The notes under the pieces are model-generated. The model saw nothing but the letters and a program-made list of their open reading frames with translations, had not been told where the DNA came from and searched no databases. Source: Adiantum capillus-veneris (Eukaryota; Streptophyta; Polypodiopsida; Polypodiales; Pteridaceae). From it: a DNA stretch of 64,000 nt. Position 1 is the stretch's first letter; each line of letters opens with the position of its first letter. Shown one piece after another: positions 24,368 to 35,322 of the stretch. The DNA lies in the NCBI GenBank assembly GCA_014529385.2, contig CM043959.1:55120253-55184252 (forward strand), given 5' to 3'. Position numbers and translations under genes: made by a program.

Positions 24368-24918
24368 CTCTCATACCCCTAGCTTTGGGGCTCGCCCTCT
24401 CCTTTGTAGGGATGCCTTTGACTTATGAGACACAAGCACCTTAGTCAGCAAGCATGACAAGGCACATCATGCTTGGGTAGTGTTTCCACAAGCACTTCAA
24501 GCTCCCTAGTTGGCAAGCACAACAAGCACCTCAAGCATCTTAGTCAGCAAGCATGAAAAGCACCTTAGTCAGCAAGCATGACAAGCACCTTAGTCAACAA
24601 GCACGACAAGCACCTCAAGCTTGGGCTAGGTTCCCACCTCAAGCTCAGCCCTAGCTTACCTAAGGTCAAAAGATTTTTAACACTAACCTTTGGAGGTCTT
24701 TAATGAATCTAACCCTAAGGTCTTTTAAGCTTCATTGGCTAGCCTTGCTCTTTGATAGACCATATGTCATTTGGACCCTTTACCATTGGCCCCGTGTTGA
24801 GATAGATTTGTAAGCACATGTCTATATTCTAACCCTTGTTCCCGTTTATTCTCCCACATTAAATGATCAATTTACTATGAGAAAATCATTTGGGTTGGTT
24901 ATATATTAGATTCTCCTC
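23254..24918 (-). repeat. 3' LTR of chromovirus element B
   Basis: Its plus-strand start TGTAATGGAATTAG is the reverse complement of the end of the solo LTR at 33477-35322 (…CCATTTCCATTACA). The sequence around 24780-24900 matches the start of the LTRs at 33477 and 39115 in reverse. The first bases of the LTR (TGTCATAA...) are deleted in this copy, so the high-coordinate edge is approximate. It contains a (GT)n array at 24294-24366 and a minisatellite at 24425-24620. A purine tract (minus strand GAGAGAGGAG, about 24920-24935) adjoins. Confidence 0.8.
24425..24620. repeat. Minisatellite inside LTR B
   Basis: Imperfect tandem units of about 25-28 bp built on TTAGTCAGCAAGCATGACAAGCACC recur at least five times. 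A shorter related GCTTGAGGTGCTTGAG repeat occurs in the solo LTR at about 33775-33860, so it is a variable region of this LTR family. Confidence 0.7.
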
Positions 24919-25372
24919 TCTCTTGAAATCATAGTCGTCTTTGACCTATGAGGTAGAAGAGATGAACCCTTAGTCATTAGTCAATCTTTCTTAGCGGGGG
25001 TAGAGGATCCCTTTTTATTCTACGATATCTTTCCAAGATGGATGACTAATCCATTTGGTGCTTGGCAGACATAGTTGCCGCAAGCATGTCTGCTCTTGAG
25101 TCCATCTCATTCTCCCAAAGTAGAGTGACAAATTCTACGTGGTGTTTGAGAGACGTCGTCAACACAAACATGATTCTAAGCATGCATGCTATTTAATTTT
25201 GTGCACAATAAAAAGAGAATTAGTCTTATAAGACAAAAACATTGGTCATTTGAAAGAAATATGTACATTAGCTTACTCTAATGTAGCATTGACAAGGTTC
25301 ATACTATCCTTAAGCTGTGTTCCTTGCATCCATCTAGCATCTTCAAAAGGATAAGTTTTGAACTTAATAAGT
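24919..25372 (-). pseudogene. 3' untranslated end and chromodomain tail of element B
   Basis: It matches 38700-39110 of element D in reverse orientation (shared CATCCATCTAGCATCTTCAAAAGG and AGCATTGACAAGGTT-like words). It includes the last codons of pol, beyond the chromodomain, and the non-coding stretch to the polypurine tract. It is separated from the rest of pol by the solo LTR at 25373-26326. Confidence 0.7.
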
Positions 25373-26326
25373 GTTGACCGCCGGGTCAAAAACACAACAT
25401 AACTCGAGTTTCGTACCAAAGTCTTATCTTTTGCGAGTTATGAAATGTTGCGGATTATGGCTATAAACATCATTTGTAATGAGTAGTTATTCTAGTTTCA
25501 GAAGCCGGGGTACAATGGCACTTCCAGATTGTAAATACAAAGCCATTTGACCCTTTCAACCCCATTTTTGGTTAAACCTAAGGTAGCCTTAGTATATAAG
25601 GTACCTAGGTCATTTTGTAAAAGGACTTTTATCATAATCAAAATTTTAGCACTGCCGTCTACTGTGTGTGAGAGAAAGAGAGTGAGCGTGAGCTTTATCC
25701 TCTTGCTACGCCCGGCTCGCTCAACACATTGGAGATCCGATTGCACCATTTTTGTAGGCTCGAGGAGAGCTAGGCGACAACGCCAAGCATTCCACGCGAG
25801 ACGAAGCGCACACACCGACGCATCTACGAGCTATTTGTGGCCGTAAGTGTATCAAACGATGTCTGTTTTCCGCGTGCTAGTAGTCTATAGAATCATGGCG
25901 ACATAAGCTACGCATAGGTACTCATAAATTTCAATTTCAGGCACTTTCAAAATTCTGCTCTGTCATCCTACGCGTTTTCCACGGATGGGTTTTGAGTGAG
26001 GGTTTTGAGTGTAGAATATTAGGGACAGGTGTATCCTAGTGAGGGGATAGTGTTCTTTAATTTTCGTATGAATCTAGCATGATTATGTGAGTTACCTTCC
26101 GTATGTGTGTATGTGGCTAGGTGGTGTAGTTGAGGGTAGTGAGGTTCTTGATTGTGGTTTAGTTGGCCTTCTAGAGTGTTGTATGTGTAAGATGGTCTCA
26201 GCCTGACAAGCTAAAGAGATTTCCTCCGTGTGCCTATCGTGTCATCTGTGTCCTCGATTGACATTATGTTGATCTAGGTAGTGTTTGCATGCACTTCATG
26301 GGTGTGTGAGTCGCTCCCGTCCAACA
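25373..26326. repeat. Solo LTR of another family, 954 bp, inside element B
   Basis: It starts TGTTGACCGCC and ends CGTCCAACA (TGTTG/CAACA inverted ends) and is flanked by ATAAG at 25368-25372 and ATAAG at 26327-26331. Removing the insert and one ATAAG makes the flanks contiguous with the homologous sequence at 40830 (reverse) and 38655. A TATATAAGG at about 25597 may be the TATA box if the LTR is plus-oriented. No other copy is in the window; superfamily not determined. Confidence 0.9.
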
Positions 26327-26331
26327 ATAAG

Positions 26332-27640
26332 ATACCGTCGGATAATCTTACCATGTCATAGTACCTTTTCATGCCAAAGGATAGCTTTGGGTTGCAGCAC
26401 CTCTTCTTGGTCTTCGACTTTGGGAGGGTTTTCAACATTTGGCTCACTTGGTGGCTCTCCTTTATAGGGCTTAAGTAGGCTCACATGAAAAGCATTGTGT
26501 ATAAGCCAATGGTTGGGATTTTTGAGTTGATAAGACATCTCATTGATTGGCTTCAAGATTTCAAAAGAACCATAGTATCTCTTTTCTAATTTATCATAAC
26601 ACTTTTGATGGCCTGTAGGATTTTTGCCCATTGTTTTGCCACAATTGAGCCTCGGAAACTTAAGTTAAACCCAATCATTTTCTTTAAACATTAAGGCCCT
26701 TATGTGATTGTGAGCAACAACTTTTGCCTTTGTTGAGAGATGGATATAGCCTCCTTAATCTTTTTAAAAGATTCTTATAGGTCATAGCTATACTCATCGG
26801 CAACGAAGATCTTCCCATGTACTTTAAGTAGCAAGGGACTTTTAGGTCTTCCCTCAATGATTTCAAAAGGTGCTTTTCTTGTAGAAGTATGGACATTATT
26901 ATTATACGCATACTCTACAATAGGTAAGTACTTTCCCATTGTGAGTATTGATCTACTTTTATAACATAAGTCTTTAGTAAATCAAGTATCATAAGGTTGG
27001 CTATCTCACTTTGGCCATCCGTTTGTGGGTGATAGGCCGAAGAGAAATTCAATCTTGTACCTAGATTTTCAAAGAGACCTTTCCAACAATTACTGGTCAT
27101 TCTAGGATCTCTATCTGACACGATGGATGTTGGCAATCCAGGGTGTTTGAAAATCTGGGATATGAAGAGAGATGCCATTTGGTGTGCCTTGATAGTCTTT
27201 TTGATAGGAATAAAGTGTGCTTTCTTGCTAAACCTATCGACTATTGTCCATATTCCGGTATTCCCATGGATAGAATTGAGTAATCCAAATATGAAATCCA
27301 TGGATATACTCTCCTATGATGAATTAGGGATTGGAAATGGTTGGAGTAATCCAAGTTTCTTCCCTCTATCATACTTAGTCTTTTGGCATACCACACATTT
27401 TGAAACATACTCTTGTATGTCCACTTTCATGGTAGGCCAATAGAAGTACGCCTCTTCTCCTTGGAGAGTAGGTTGAATGCCTCTTTGCTCCGCATATGGA
27501 GTAGCATGGGTTTCATACACGACTTTCTCACAAAGGGAGTGGGTAACACATAGCCTATTTCCATGGAGAAGATAACCATCCTACAAGGTGAATGGTTCCT
27601 CTTTCTTCCCCAAAGCAAGGTCTGATATTATGTCTTTAAA
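26332..27640 (-). pseudogene. Integrase of chromovirus element B
   Basis: Minus-strand frames in order: 27618-27427 and 27520-27314 (zinc-binding end, CVVCQKTKYDRGKK), 27301-26915 (catalytic core: MDFIFGLLNSIHG, VDRFSKKAHFIPI, VSDRDPRMTSNCW, HPQTDGQSEI, so the D, D, E residues are all readable), 26911-26684 (shifted frame), 26631-26356 (C-terminal barrel: YYGSFEILKPINEMSYQL, WLIHNAFHVSLLKPYKG). Frameshifts separate the pieces. The chromodomain that follows is cut by the solo LTR at 26326. Confidence 0.85.
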
Positions 27641-28250
27641 GTCAGGGTCAGTGGCATACTCATCTATCATAGAAGAGAGATCATTGTGAGTAGATATAGA
27701 CACCGCATTAACTTTTGGTCGTCGTGAAAGTGCATCAGCCACTTGCTTGTTCTTACCAGCAAGTGAGCAATATGAAAACAAAATTGCGAAAGAAAATTTT
27801 CCCACCTTATTTGTTTGTTGGAAAGCTTGGATTGCATCATGAAGTACTTGAGACTTTGGTGGTCCGTTCGTAGAATAAATGGAGTCCCCAATAGATAGTG
27901 CTTCCATGTGTCTAGGGCATGTAGAACAACTAAAATCTCTTTCTCATAAATGCCTAAGATCTATTCATCCATATTGAGCCTTCGGCTCTCATATGCTATG
28001 ACATGCCCTTCTTGAAGCAAGACTACTCCAAGGCAATCACCACAAGCATCACATTGGACCTCAAATGGCTTTGAGAGATTGGGAAGCATAAGGATTGGTT
28101 GGGAGATAAGCTTCTCTTTGAGCTTGTCAAAAGCACTTTTCTCCTTAGCAGTCCATGAATACTTAACGTTCTTCTTTGTTAAGTCATGTAATGATCTTGC
28201 TATTTGAGAGAATTTTTCTATAAAGCGTTTATATTATACACACATACCAT
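27581..28250 (-). pseudogene. RNase H of chromovirus element B
   Basis: The minus-strand frames 27907-27581 and 27891-27667 contain GTPFILRTDHQSLKYFM, the shifted NKQVADALSRRPKVNAVS and MIDEYATDPDFKDIISDLALGKKEEPF, the end of the RNase H and the tether to integrase. Upstream (28250-27910), frames are broken but the homologous sequence is continuous. The equivalent domain has been deleted from element D. Confidence 0.75.
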
Positions 28251-28259
28251 AAAGCTTCT

Positions 28260-28860
28260 TAGCTCATATAGATTCCTTGGATTAGGCCATGCTTTTATTA
28301 CCTCCAACTTTGATGGATCCATTCGGATACCATCTTGAGAGATAATATGACCTAAGTATTGAATCTCTTGAAGGAAAAATTTGCTTTTCTTTTGATTGAG
28401 AAAAAGCTTGTTCTCTCTTAGTGCTTAAAAAAATCACCTGGAGATGTTTCTTGTGTTCCTCCAAGGACTTGGAGTAGATGATGATATCATCAAAGAACAC
28501 TCCAATGAATTTACAGTAGGGGTCTAAATATTTTTTCCATTAGAAGATTGAACGTGGCTAGTGCATTATTCAAAATAAAAGGCATGACTAGATATTCATA
28601 GAGACCACGAAACGTGGTCTTTAGGATATTTTCATCCACTATCCTTATTTGATGATAGCCACTTTTAAGGTCAATCCTACTAAAGTAGGTAGAGCCTTGT
28701 AGCTTATCAAATAGATCTTCTACCCGAGGCACGATAGTGGTATGGTTTAGTGCTCGATAGTCCACACACATACGGTATGTACCATCTTTCTTTTGCACTA
28801 AAAGGACTGGAGAACAAAAGGGAGAGGAGCTAGGCCTCACCATCCCTTAGTCTACCAATT
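28260..28860 (-). pseudogene. Reverse transcriptase of chromovirus element B
   Basis: The minus-strand frame 28843-28511 has [50 protein letters not shown] and a shortened [16 protein letters not shown], and 28500-28282 has MFFDDIIIYSKSLEEHKKHL (active site FDDI). A frameshift lies between them and several codons are missing around the LTNAPATF motif. It is a typical Ty3/gypsy RT, inactive. Confidence 0.85.
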
Positions 28861-29275
28861 CTTGCAATTGCCTCATGATCTCCTCTTATTGAGCTTGGGA
28901 AGCTCAATAAGGAGGCTTGTTAGGCGGTGAGCTTCCTGGTAGGAGCTCAATTCGATGGTCATTATCCCCTCGTTTTGGAGGTAAGTCCATAGGGATATCA
29001 TCGATGAACACATCGTGGAATCCTTTCAGAAAATTAGACAAGTCTAACTCTTCTTAATCCCTACCATTTACATTTGATTAAACATTAGGATCTTTTAGGG
29101 ACTCCTTGAAAAACTTTATGTATGCAGAAACTGAGCTCTTCATTGATTTATCAAAAGCAGGAGGGTTTACAAGTGGTATAGTACAACCAGACTCACTAGC
29201 ATCTATATACATGTTCTTTCCCCTGTAGGTGAAATAGATTCTCCTTTCAAAGAACTTCATGTTGACAGCCATGCA
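28861..29275 (-). pseudogene. Protease end and linker of element B
   Basis: The minus-strand frame (29296-29078 minus its artificial start) reads KFFERRIYFTYRGKNMYIDASESG and MKSSVSAYIKFFKESLKD, matching the sequence after the protease in C (30900-31080) and D (36090-36280). It is cut at about 29275, where plus-strand element C begins, so the rest of protease, gag and the 5' LTR of B are absent. Confidence 0.75.
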
Positions 29276-30287
29276 ACCTCCTTGCAAGACTTCCAAAAGA
29301 GGCCTCTCTCTGATTCAAGAAGAAGAAGAGGATCTGTAATTTACTACTTGACGATGCATCTCCTTTCCAAAGGAGAACTCAAGAGCCCCCACCAAAAGAA
29401 CGAGAAAGAAGTGAGTCTCCAGCCACCTCGACGGAGATGGCTCCACGAAGACGGCAGGCAAAACGCTCTCCGTCACCTCCTAAACGGAGAAGACCATCGC
29501 ACACCTCTCCACACCATGATTCAAAGAGGGATGATAAAAAACAAGAGAAGAAAAAGGCAAGAAAGAGGTCACCCTCTTCTCCATCTTCTTCATTCTCTTC
29601 CTCTTATGAAGAAAGTGATGGTGCAGACAAAGAGGAACAAGGCAAGAAAAAGGTGAGAAAGAGGTCACCCTCTTCTCCATCTTCCTCAAATTCTTCATCT
29701 TCTGAAGAAAGCAATGGTGCAACTTTTGAACCACCAAAAAGGAAAGGCCATAGGAAATCCTATGCCACGTGGAAGAGGTCGTCCAAGCTCAAGAAGTTCA
29801 AAGAGGGAGGAAAGAACATCTCTTCCCTTACCTACAATGGCACCTTTGGTGCTATGGACAAAGTCTTGGCTTTCATCCAACAATTTGATGCGGCGTTGGG
29901 AGATGATGGCTTCACGAAGTCCTCTAGGCTATGCCATGTAGCTATGCATTTTCAAAAGTCCGTCAAGCAATGGTGGTCTAGCCTATGGGAAAACGGTGAA
30001 GCCCCACGAACATGGAAAGCTTTAAGAGCTTGAAGTAGTTTTTGGCCACCAATGCCAAAGACAAATTACTCACCGAATGGCGAAGCTTAAGCCTCTCTCC
30101 CTACGAATCCATTCACAAATATATAGACAAATTTTGGGACTTACATCTCAAAGCCACTGTCTTCAAAAAGATGGATTTTGGAGAGCAAAAACAACAATTT
30201 TGTGCGGGCTTAATTGAAGATATGATGGAGTATGTCAACTCCCAAAGGCCACGCACCATATCTACGCGGTCATACACCATACCATGA
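29276..30287 (+). pseudogene. Gag of chromovirus element C
   Basis: The plus-strand frame 29437-30033 begins with an Arg/Ser-rich tract made of two copies of a KKxRKRSPSSPSSSxSSSxEES module (residues about 45-100), then the Gag core (LAFIQQFDAALGDDGF, KQWWSSLW, APRTWKALRA). A deletion/stop at 30031 breaks it, and 30042-30287 continues (DKLLTEWRSLSLSPYESIHKYIDKFW). The homologous leader of D shows that C has lost its 5' LTR and PBS, since the sequence starts at a point corresponding to about 32566 of D. Confidence 0.8.
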
Positions 30288-31108
30288 TGGCTTCACGAAT
30301 CAATTTTCAAACAGGGGCTAAGAGAAATCTTAAGCCCACGGAAAACAAGGGTTCTGGTGAGCCTAAGGGGACGGACAATGTCCAAAAGTCTCATAAGGGC
30401 AATTCAAATAACAACAAAGCTAAGCAGAAGGGAGTTTACAAAGGCAAAAACAAACTCTCTCTTGAAGAGCTTGAGCGTTATCGCAAGGATAACCGTTGTT
30501 TCAAATGCGGCGAGCAATGGCATGCGTATTGTGCTTGCCCCCAAAAGAACACCCGCCATGAGTCTCCTAGAGCTACCTTAATTGAAATCCAAGAAGAGGA
30601 AGCTCACCACAAAGGATCTCCTCTATGCCATGCTTGGGGAAATGGAAGAGAACATGATTCTTTTATTCTCTTTGACCCTAGTTCTACTCACAATTTCATA
30701 TCCAAAGAGTTGGCCACCAAGCTAGGCATCCAAGCCTATGAGATGGGAGATGTCCTACCCAACGATGGTGCTTTCAAGGGGCAAGAAGCTTCAGTCACTC
30801 CCTTAATTGGAAAATTGAGGCTCCATGTCCAAAGCTATGTGGACAAGGAGGACTTCTTTATCTCTCCTCTCAAGCACGAGGATGTAATCCTAGGGGCATT
30901 ATGGTTTGATCGCATGGTTACCAGTGTTAAATTCCCTGAAACGAAAATCTACTTTAGGTTCACGGAAAAAGACATGTACATAGATGCTAAAGAGTTGGGT
31001 AACACCATACCCATTGTACACATGCAAGCTTTCAATAAGTCAATTAAGAGCTCTATTTCCGTGTACATGATTTTTGTTAAAGATTTCAAAATGAACCTAA
31101 TGCTTTAG
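30284..31108 (+). pseudogene. Zinc knuckle and protease of element C
   Basis: A 274-codon frame. It holds CFKCGEQWHAYCAC (C-X2-C-X4-H-X4-C) at about residues 73-87, and the protease loop ILFDPSSTHNFIS near residue 125, where the equivalent position in D reads DPGSTHNF. It continues to the linker YFRFTEKDMYIDAKELGNTI. The long frame means decay is modest here, but the stop before RT and the truncated RT make the element defective. Confidence 0.75.
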
Positions 31109-31930
31109 CAAAAGGAAATATAAACAGTTACAAAGAATTAGAGTTATCCAATTTTCTCAAGGGATTTCAAAATGTTTTTATTGAGGACATCCCTTGTGAA
31201 CTACCTCCTAAACGAGGCAATGGTGACTATGCAATTGAACTTCTTCCAGGAAGTTCACCGCCTAATAAACCTCCTTATTGAGTTTCTCAAGCTCAACAAG
31301 AGGAGATTATGCAGCAAGTGCATGAGTTAGTTGAGAAGGGCATGGTTAGGCTTAACTCATCTCCATTTTGTTCACCCGTGTTATTAGTGCAAAAGAAAGA
31401 CGGCACATATCGTACGTGTGTCGACTATAGAGCACTAAATAGGATCACTATCAAAAATAGGTTTCTCGTTCCATGGGTAGAAGACCTATTTGATAAGCTA
31501 CAAGGGTCGACCTACTTTAGTAGAATTGACCTAAAAAGTGGCTACCATCAAATAAGGATAGTTAATCAAGACATTGTAAAGACCTCATTTTGCACTACAT
31601 TTGGTCTTTACCAATACATTGCCTTTTGGTTTGACCAATGCACCAGCCACATTCAACCTCTTGATGGAGAAGCTATTCAGGCCTCCCTGAACCTTTACTG
31701 GAGTATTCTTTGATGATATAATCATCTACTCTAATTCACTAGACGAACACAAGTAACATCTCCAGGTAATATTTCAAATCTTACGAGAGAATAAACATTA
31801 TATTAATCGAAAGAAAAGTGAGTTTTTCTTAAAAGAGATTTAGTATTTAGGTCACTTTATCTCTCAAGATGGCATCCAGATGGATCCATCAAAGCTAGAG
31901 GTAATAAAAGGATGGCCTAATCCAAGGAAC
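31109..31930 (+). pseudogene. Truncated reverse transcriptase of element C
   Basis: The frame 31309-31713 has [38 protein letters not shown] and FCTTFGLYQYIA. A frameshift then garbles LTNAPATF (reads WFDQCTSHIQP), followed by VFFDDIIIYSNSLDEHK in another frame. Homology to D runs to the words GGCCTAATCCAAGGAA at about 31930 and stops. RNase H, integrase and 3' LTR of C are missing. Confidence 0.8.
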
Positions 31931-31955
31931 CTTTATTGGACCATTAAATGTTACA
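31931..31955 (+). repeat. Remnant (last ~18-25 bp) of the 5' LTR of element D
   Basis: GGACCATTAAATGTTACA at 31938-31955 equals the end of the 3' LTR of D at 40672-40689 apart from its first base or two. The PBS follows directly, so this is the 3' tip of an LTR whose remainder was deleted together with the end of C. Confidence 0.8.
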
Positions 31956-31956
31956 T

Positions 31957-31968
31957 TGGTATCAAAGC
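31957..31968 (+). promoter_or_regulatory. Primer binding site of element D (tRNA-iMet type)
   Basis: TGGTATCAAAGC differs by one base from the common plant PBS complementary to initiator tRNA-Met, and lies one base after the LTR tip. Confidence 0.8.
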
Positions 31969-32730
31969 ACAAGGTTTCTCTTTTCTTGCTCAAGAAGAGA
32001 GGTTCTCAAGCTAACTATAAATGGTTGGTATTATTAATTGCAATTGAGTAAGTAGAATATGAATTTTTTAGCCTTGTAGTGCACCTGCTTCGTGCATATA
32101 ACTGGGCATCACCATCGAGAGCTATGTTCTTAATAGTGGAGTCCTACGGGGCTTGCCTATGACTATTGAGCTATTAGAAGCTTGACAGGAGCCGGTATTG
32201 TTTTGGTGGTGAAAGACCCTCTCTTCTATTCCTTGCAATTAATGATATTTGAGCCACGGGTACATGAGCTTGAGTGCTTTTCTAAAGGGGTTAAGAGGAG
32301 TAGCAACTAGGGCTTGAAGTGCCAAAGTACACTTAAAAAGTTTATGCCTAAAAGTTGTTAGAATGGCTGACAATAGTAAAGAGAGTGAATTAATGTTGAT
32401 AGCTTTGATTTTGCTAATGAACAGGCTACTAATGATGCCCCTATGCTTGTTAATTACCTTGTTACTAGGCTTCAACAAGCCATGGGCAATCCATCCCTCC
32501 AAAATGAAGTGCAACGATAGCTACATGGGATTCTCCAAACTCCCCGCCAAGAAGAGAGAGTACCTAGGAAGCCTCCTTGTGAGACTTCCAAAAGAGGCCT
32601 CTCTCCAATAAGGGAAGAAGAAGAGGATCTATACGAAGGGCTCAAAAATCTACTACTTGAAGACGCATCTCCTTCCCAAAGGAGAACTCAAGTTTCGATG
32701 GTAGAACCCCCACCGAAAGAATAAGAAAGA
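31969..32730 (+). other. Leader of element D
   Basis: Sequence between the PBS and gag. Short frames only. From about 32566 it is matched by the start of C (29276). Confidence 0.6.
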
Positions 32731-33476
32731 AGTGAGTCTCCTGCCATCTCAATGGAGATGGCTCCATGAAGACGACGGGAAAAACACTCTCCATCACCCC
32801 CTAAGTGGACAAGACCATCGCAGACTTCTCCACACCATAATTCAAAGATGGACGAGAGAAAACAAGAGAAGAAAAGGGCGAGAAAGAGGTCACCCTCTTC
32901 TCCATCTTCTTCATCCTCTTCCTCTTATGAAGAAAGTGATGGTGCAAACAAGGAGGAACAAGGGAAGAAAAAGGCAAGAAAGAGGTCACCCTCTTCTCCA
33001 TCCTCCACAAATTCTTCCTCTTCTAAAGAAAGTGACGGTGCAGCTTTCGAACCACCAAAAAGAAGAGGCCATAGGAAATCCTATGCCACGTGGAAGAGGT
33101 CATCCAAGATCAAAAAGTTCAAAGAGGAAGGAAAGAACATCTCTTTCCTTACCTACAATGACATCTTTGGTGCTACGGACAAAGTCCTAGCCTTCATCCA
33201 GCAATTTGATGTGGTGTTTGGAGATGAGGGCTTCACGGAGTCCTCTAAGCTACACCATGTAGCTATGCATTTTCAAAAGTCCGCCAGGCAATGGTGGTCT
33301 AGCTTACGGGCAAAGAATGAAGCTCCACGGACATGGAAAGCTTTAAGAGCTTCCATCATGAAGCAGTTTTTTGCTACCGATGCCAAAGACAAAGTACTCA
33401 CCAAATGGCGAAGCTTGAAACTCTCTCCCTACGAATCTATTCACAAATATGTAGACAAGTTTTGGGACTTACATCT
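32731..33476 (+). pseudogene. Gag 5' part of element D, interrupted by a solo LTR
   Basis: The plus-strand frame from 32848 has the same doubled Ser/Arg module as C and the Gag core (KVLAFIQQFDVVFGDEGF, RQWWSSLRAKNEAPRTWKAL, IMKQFFATDAKDKVLTKW, YESIHKYVDKFWDLHL). This copy is longer and less broken than C. The frame runs into the solo LTR at 33477 and ends after six foreign codons. The remainder resumes at 35323. Confidence 0.85.
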
Positions 33477-35134
33477 TGTCATAAAAACTAATATCTAACC
33501 ACCCAAATGATTTTCTCATATTAAACTGATCACTTAATGTGGGAGAATAAACGGGAACAAGGGTTAAGATATAGACATGTGCTTATAGATCTATCTCAAC
33601 ACGGGGCCAATGGTAAAGGAGCCCAAATGAGAGATGGTCTATCAAAGAGCAAGGCTAACCAATGGAGTATAAGACCTTAGGGTTAGCTTCATTGAAGACC
33701 TCCAATAATGTGTGTAAACGTCCTTTGACCTTAGGTAAGCTAGGGCTGAGCTTGAGGAGCGGGAACCCGACCCAACTCGAGGTGCTTGTTCTGCTTGTCA
33801 TGCTTGATGACTAAGGTGCTTGAGGTGCTTGAGATGCTTGAGGTGCTTAATGATTGAGATGCTTGAGGTGCTTGACATGCTTGAGATGTTAGGGTTGCAC
33901 TTGAGGTGAGAAACCAGCCCAAGCTTAAAGTGCTTAAGGGCCAAGATTGTGGTGGGAACTGGGCCTATGCATGAGGGGTTGAGGTGTCAAAAAGTTAAAT
34001 ATTCAATCCCTACAAGGAGGGGGTGAGCCCTACATGAGGGTGGATGAGAGAGAACACCCACACACTCACACAAGGCATGCATGGTACAAAGATAGCAAAA
34101 GGGACACTTGTCAAGTTCCTCCTCATGTTGCCCTCATGGTGTGCCTAAAGCCTATTGGTTGGCCACCCAAGGGGTCCAATGATAATTTAGGGGATTTAAT
34201 TAATTGATTTTGCATTTATCAAGTCCTCTCTCTCAAAGGGGAAAGGGGGACACTTGTCTCAAGGCTACCCTTGCTGCTTGTAATGCCTCCTGCTTATGAT
34301 TGGTTAGGCCTGGAGGGGTCCAATGAGCTTCAAGCATGAGCTACAAGGGGGGGTCGACCCAAGCAAGCTAGGGGGTTTCTTAGGGGGTATACTCACCCAA
34401 ACACACTCACAAACACTCTCATGGTGTGCTCCATCTCCTTCTCCAAGCTCCTTGAGAAGTTGAGAGCCTACACCAACACTCTTGGCTATGGAATGCAAAT
34501 CCAACCAAGAGCTATGCTTCAATGCTTATGCTTTCCATATTCTCCATCTTCATTATTGTGCTATTATGTATGCTAATCAAGAAGAGTGATGATAAGTGAG
34601 GAATTATTTCTTTCTCCTATGGAATACTTCTTCTTCCTCTTCCCTACCCTCATTCCCTGCTAGCTCTCTCCACCTTCGAAGGTGTTTGAGGTCTTGGGAC
34701 TGAGGCTTGGGATAGTTAATGCTTTCTACAAAGTGCATGTTATGCTTATTGCAAGAAGGCTAATGGTTTATTGCAAGTAGATTAGTTACTTAATGCAAGT
34801 AGATTAATTGTATTGCAAGGTAGATTAATTGTTGCTTTAGGCACAAGTTGATGCATAAAAGTATACATCTTCATGCACTCAAATGATTTATGGAACACAA
34901 AGACTAATGATGTTCATGAGTTCTTAATTGTTTTCAAGCTAAGATTGATTGTTGATATTATGAAAAAGCTTGGTGTATGAAGCTTCCATCTCCATATTGC
35001 CAAAGAGGTCTCAAGGAACACAAAGATTGTATTGTACCCAGTCTCTCTTAATGAGAGAATCTATAATACAAATGCCTTTTGGAGGGGGGACCGGCTCCAC
35101 ATAAATCCGGTCCTCGACTGTTGTCATATTCTCT

Positions 35135-35181
<47 letters not shown>

Positions 35182-35322
35182 GGTATTGCTCATGCCTAGT
35201 TAATTAAGTGTTATGATTAAGTTGCTACTACCAATTAAGTTCACCATCTATGCTCTCAAAGTTGCTCACTCTAATTCTCTTAATTCCGCTATTCTCTAAG
35301 TTCATAGGCCATTTCCATTACA
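33477..35322 (+). repeat. Solo LTR of the same chromovirus family, 1846 bp, with target duplication
   Basis: It starts TGTCATAAAAACTAATATC and ends TTTCCATTACA, and is flanked by CATCT at 33472-33476 and CATCT at 35323-35327. The flanks are continuous gag sequence (compare 30140-30165 in C). It resembles the LTRs at 39115-40689 (same orientation) and 23254-24918 (opposite). Internal features: GCTTGAGGTG-type minisatellite at about 33775-33860 and (CT)n at about 35138-35178. Short frames inside it are not genes. Confidence 0.92.

Noticed and set aside
24425..24620. Regularly spaced repeats that look CRISPR-like at first sight
   Set aside because: Units are directly tandem without unique spacers of constant length, diverged, and inside a plant LTR.
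25547..25846. ORFs on both strands around 25.5-25.85 kb
   Set aside because: They lie wholly within the 954-bp solo LTR and have no coding features.
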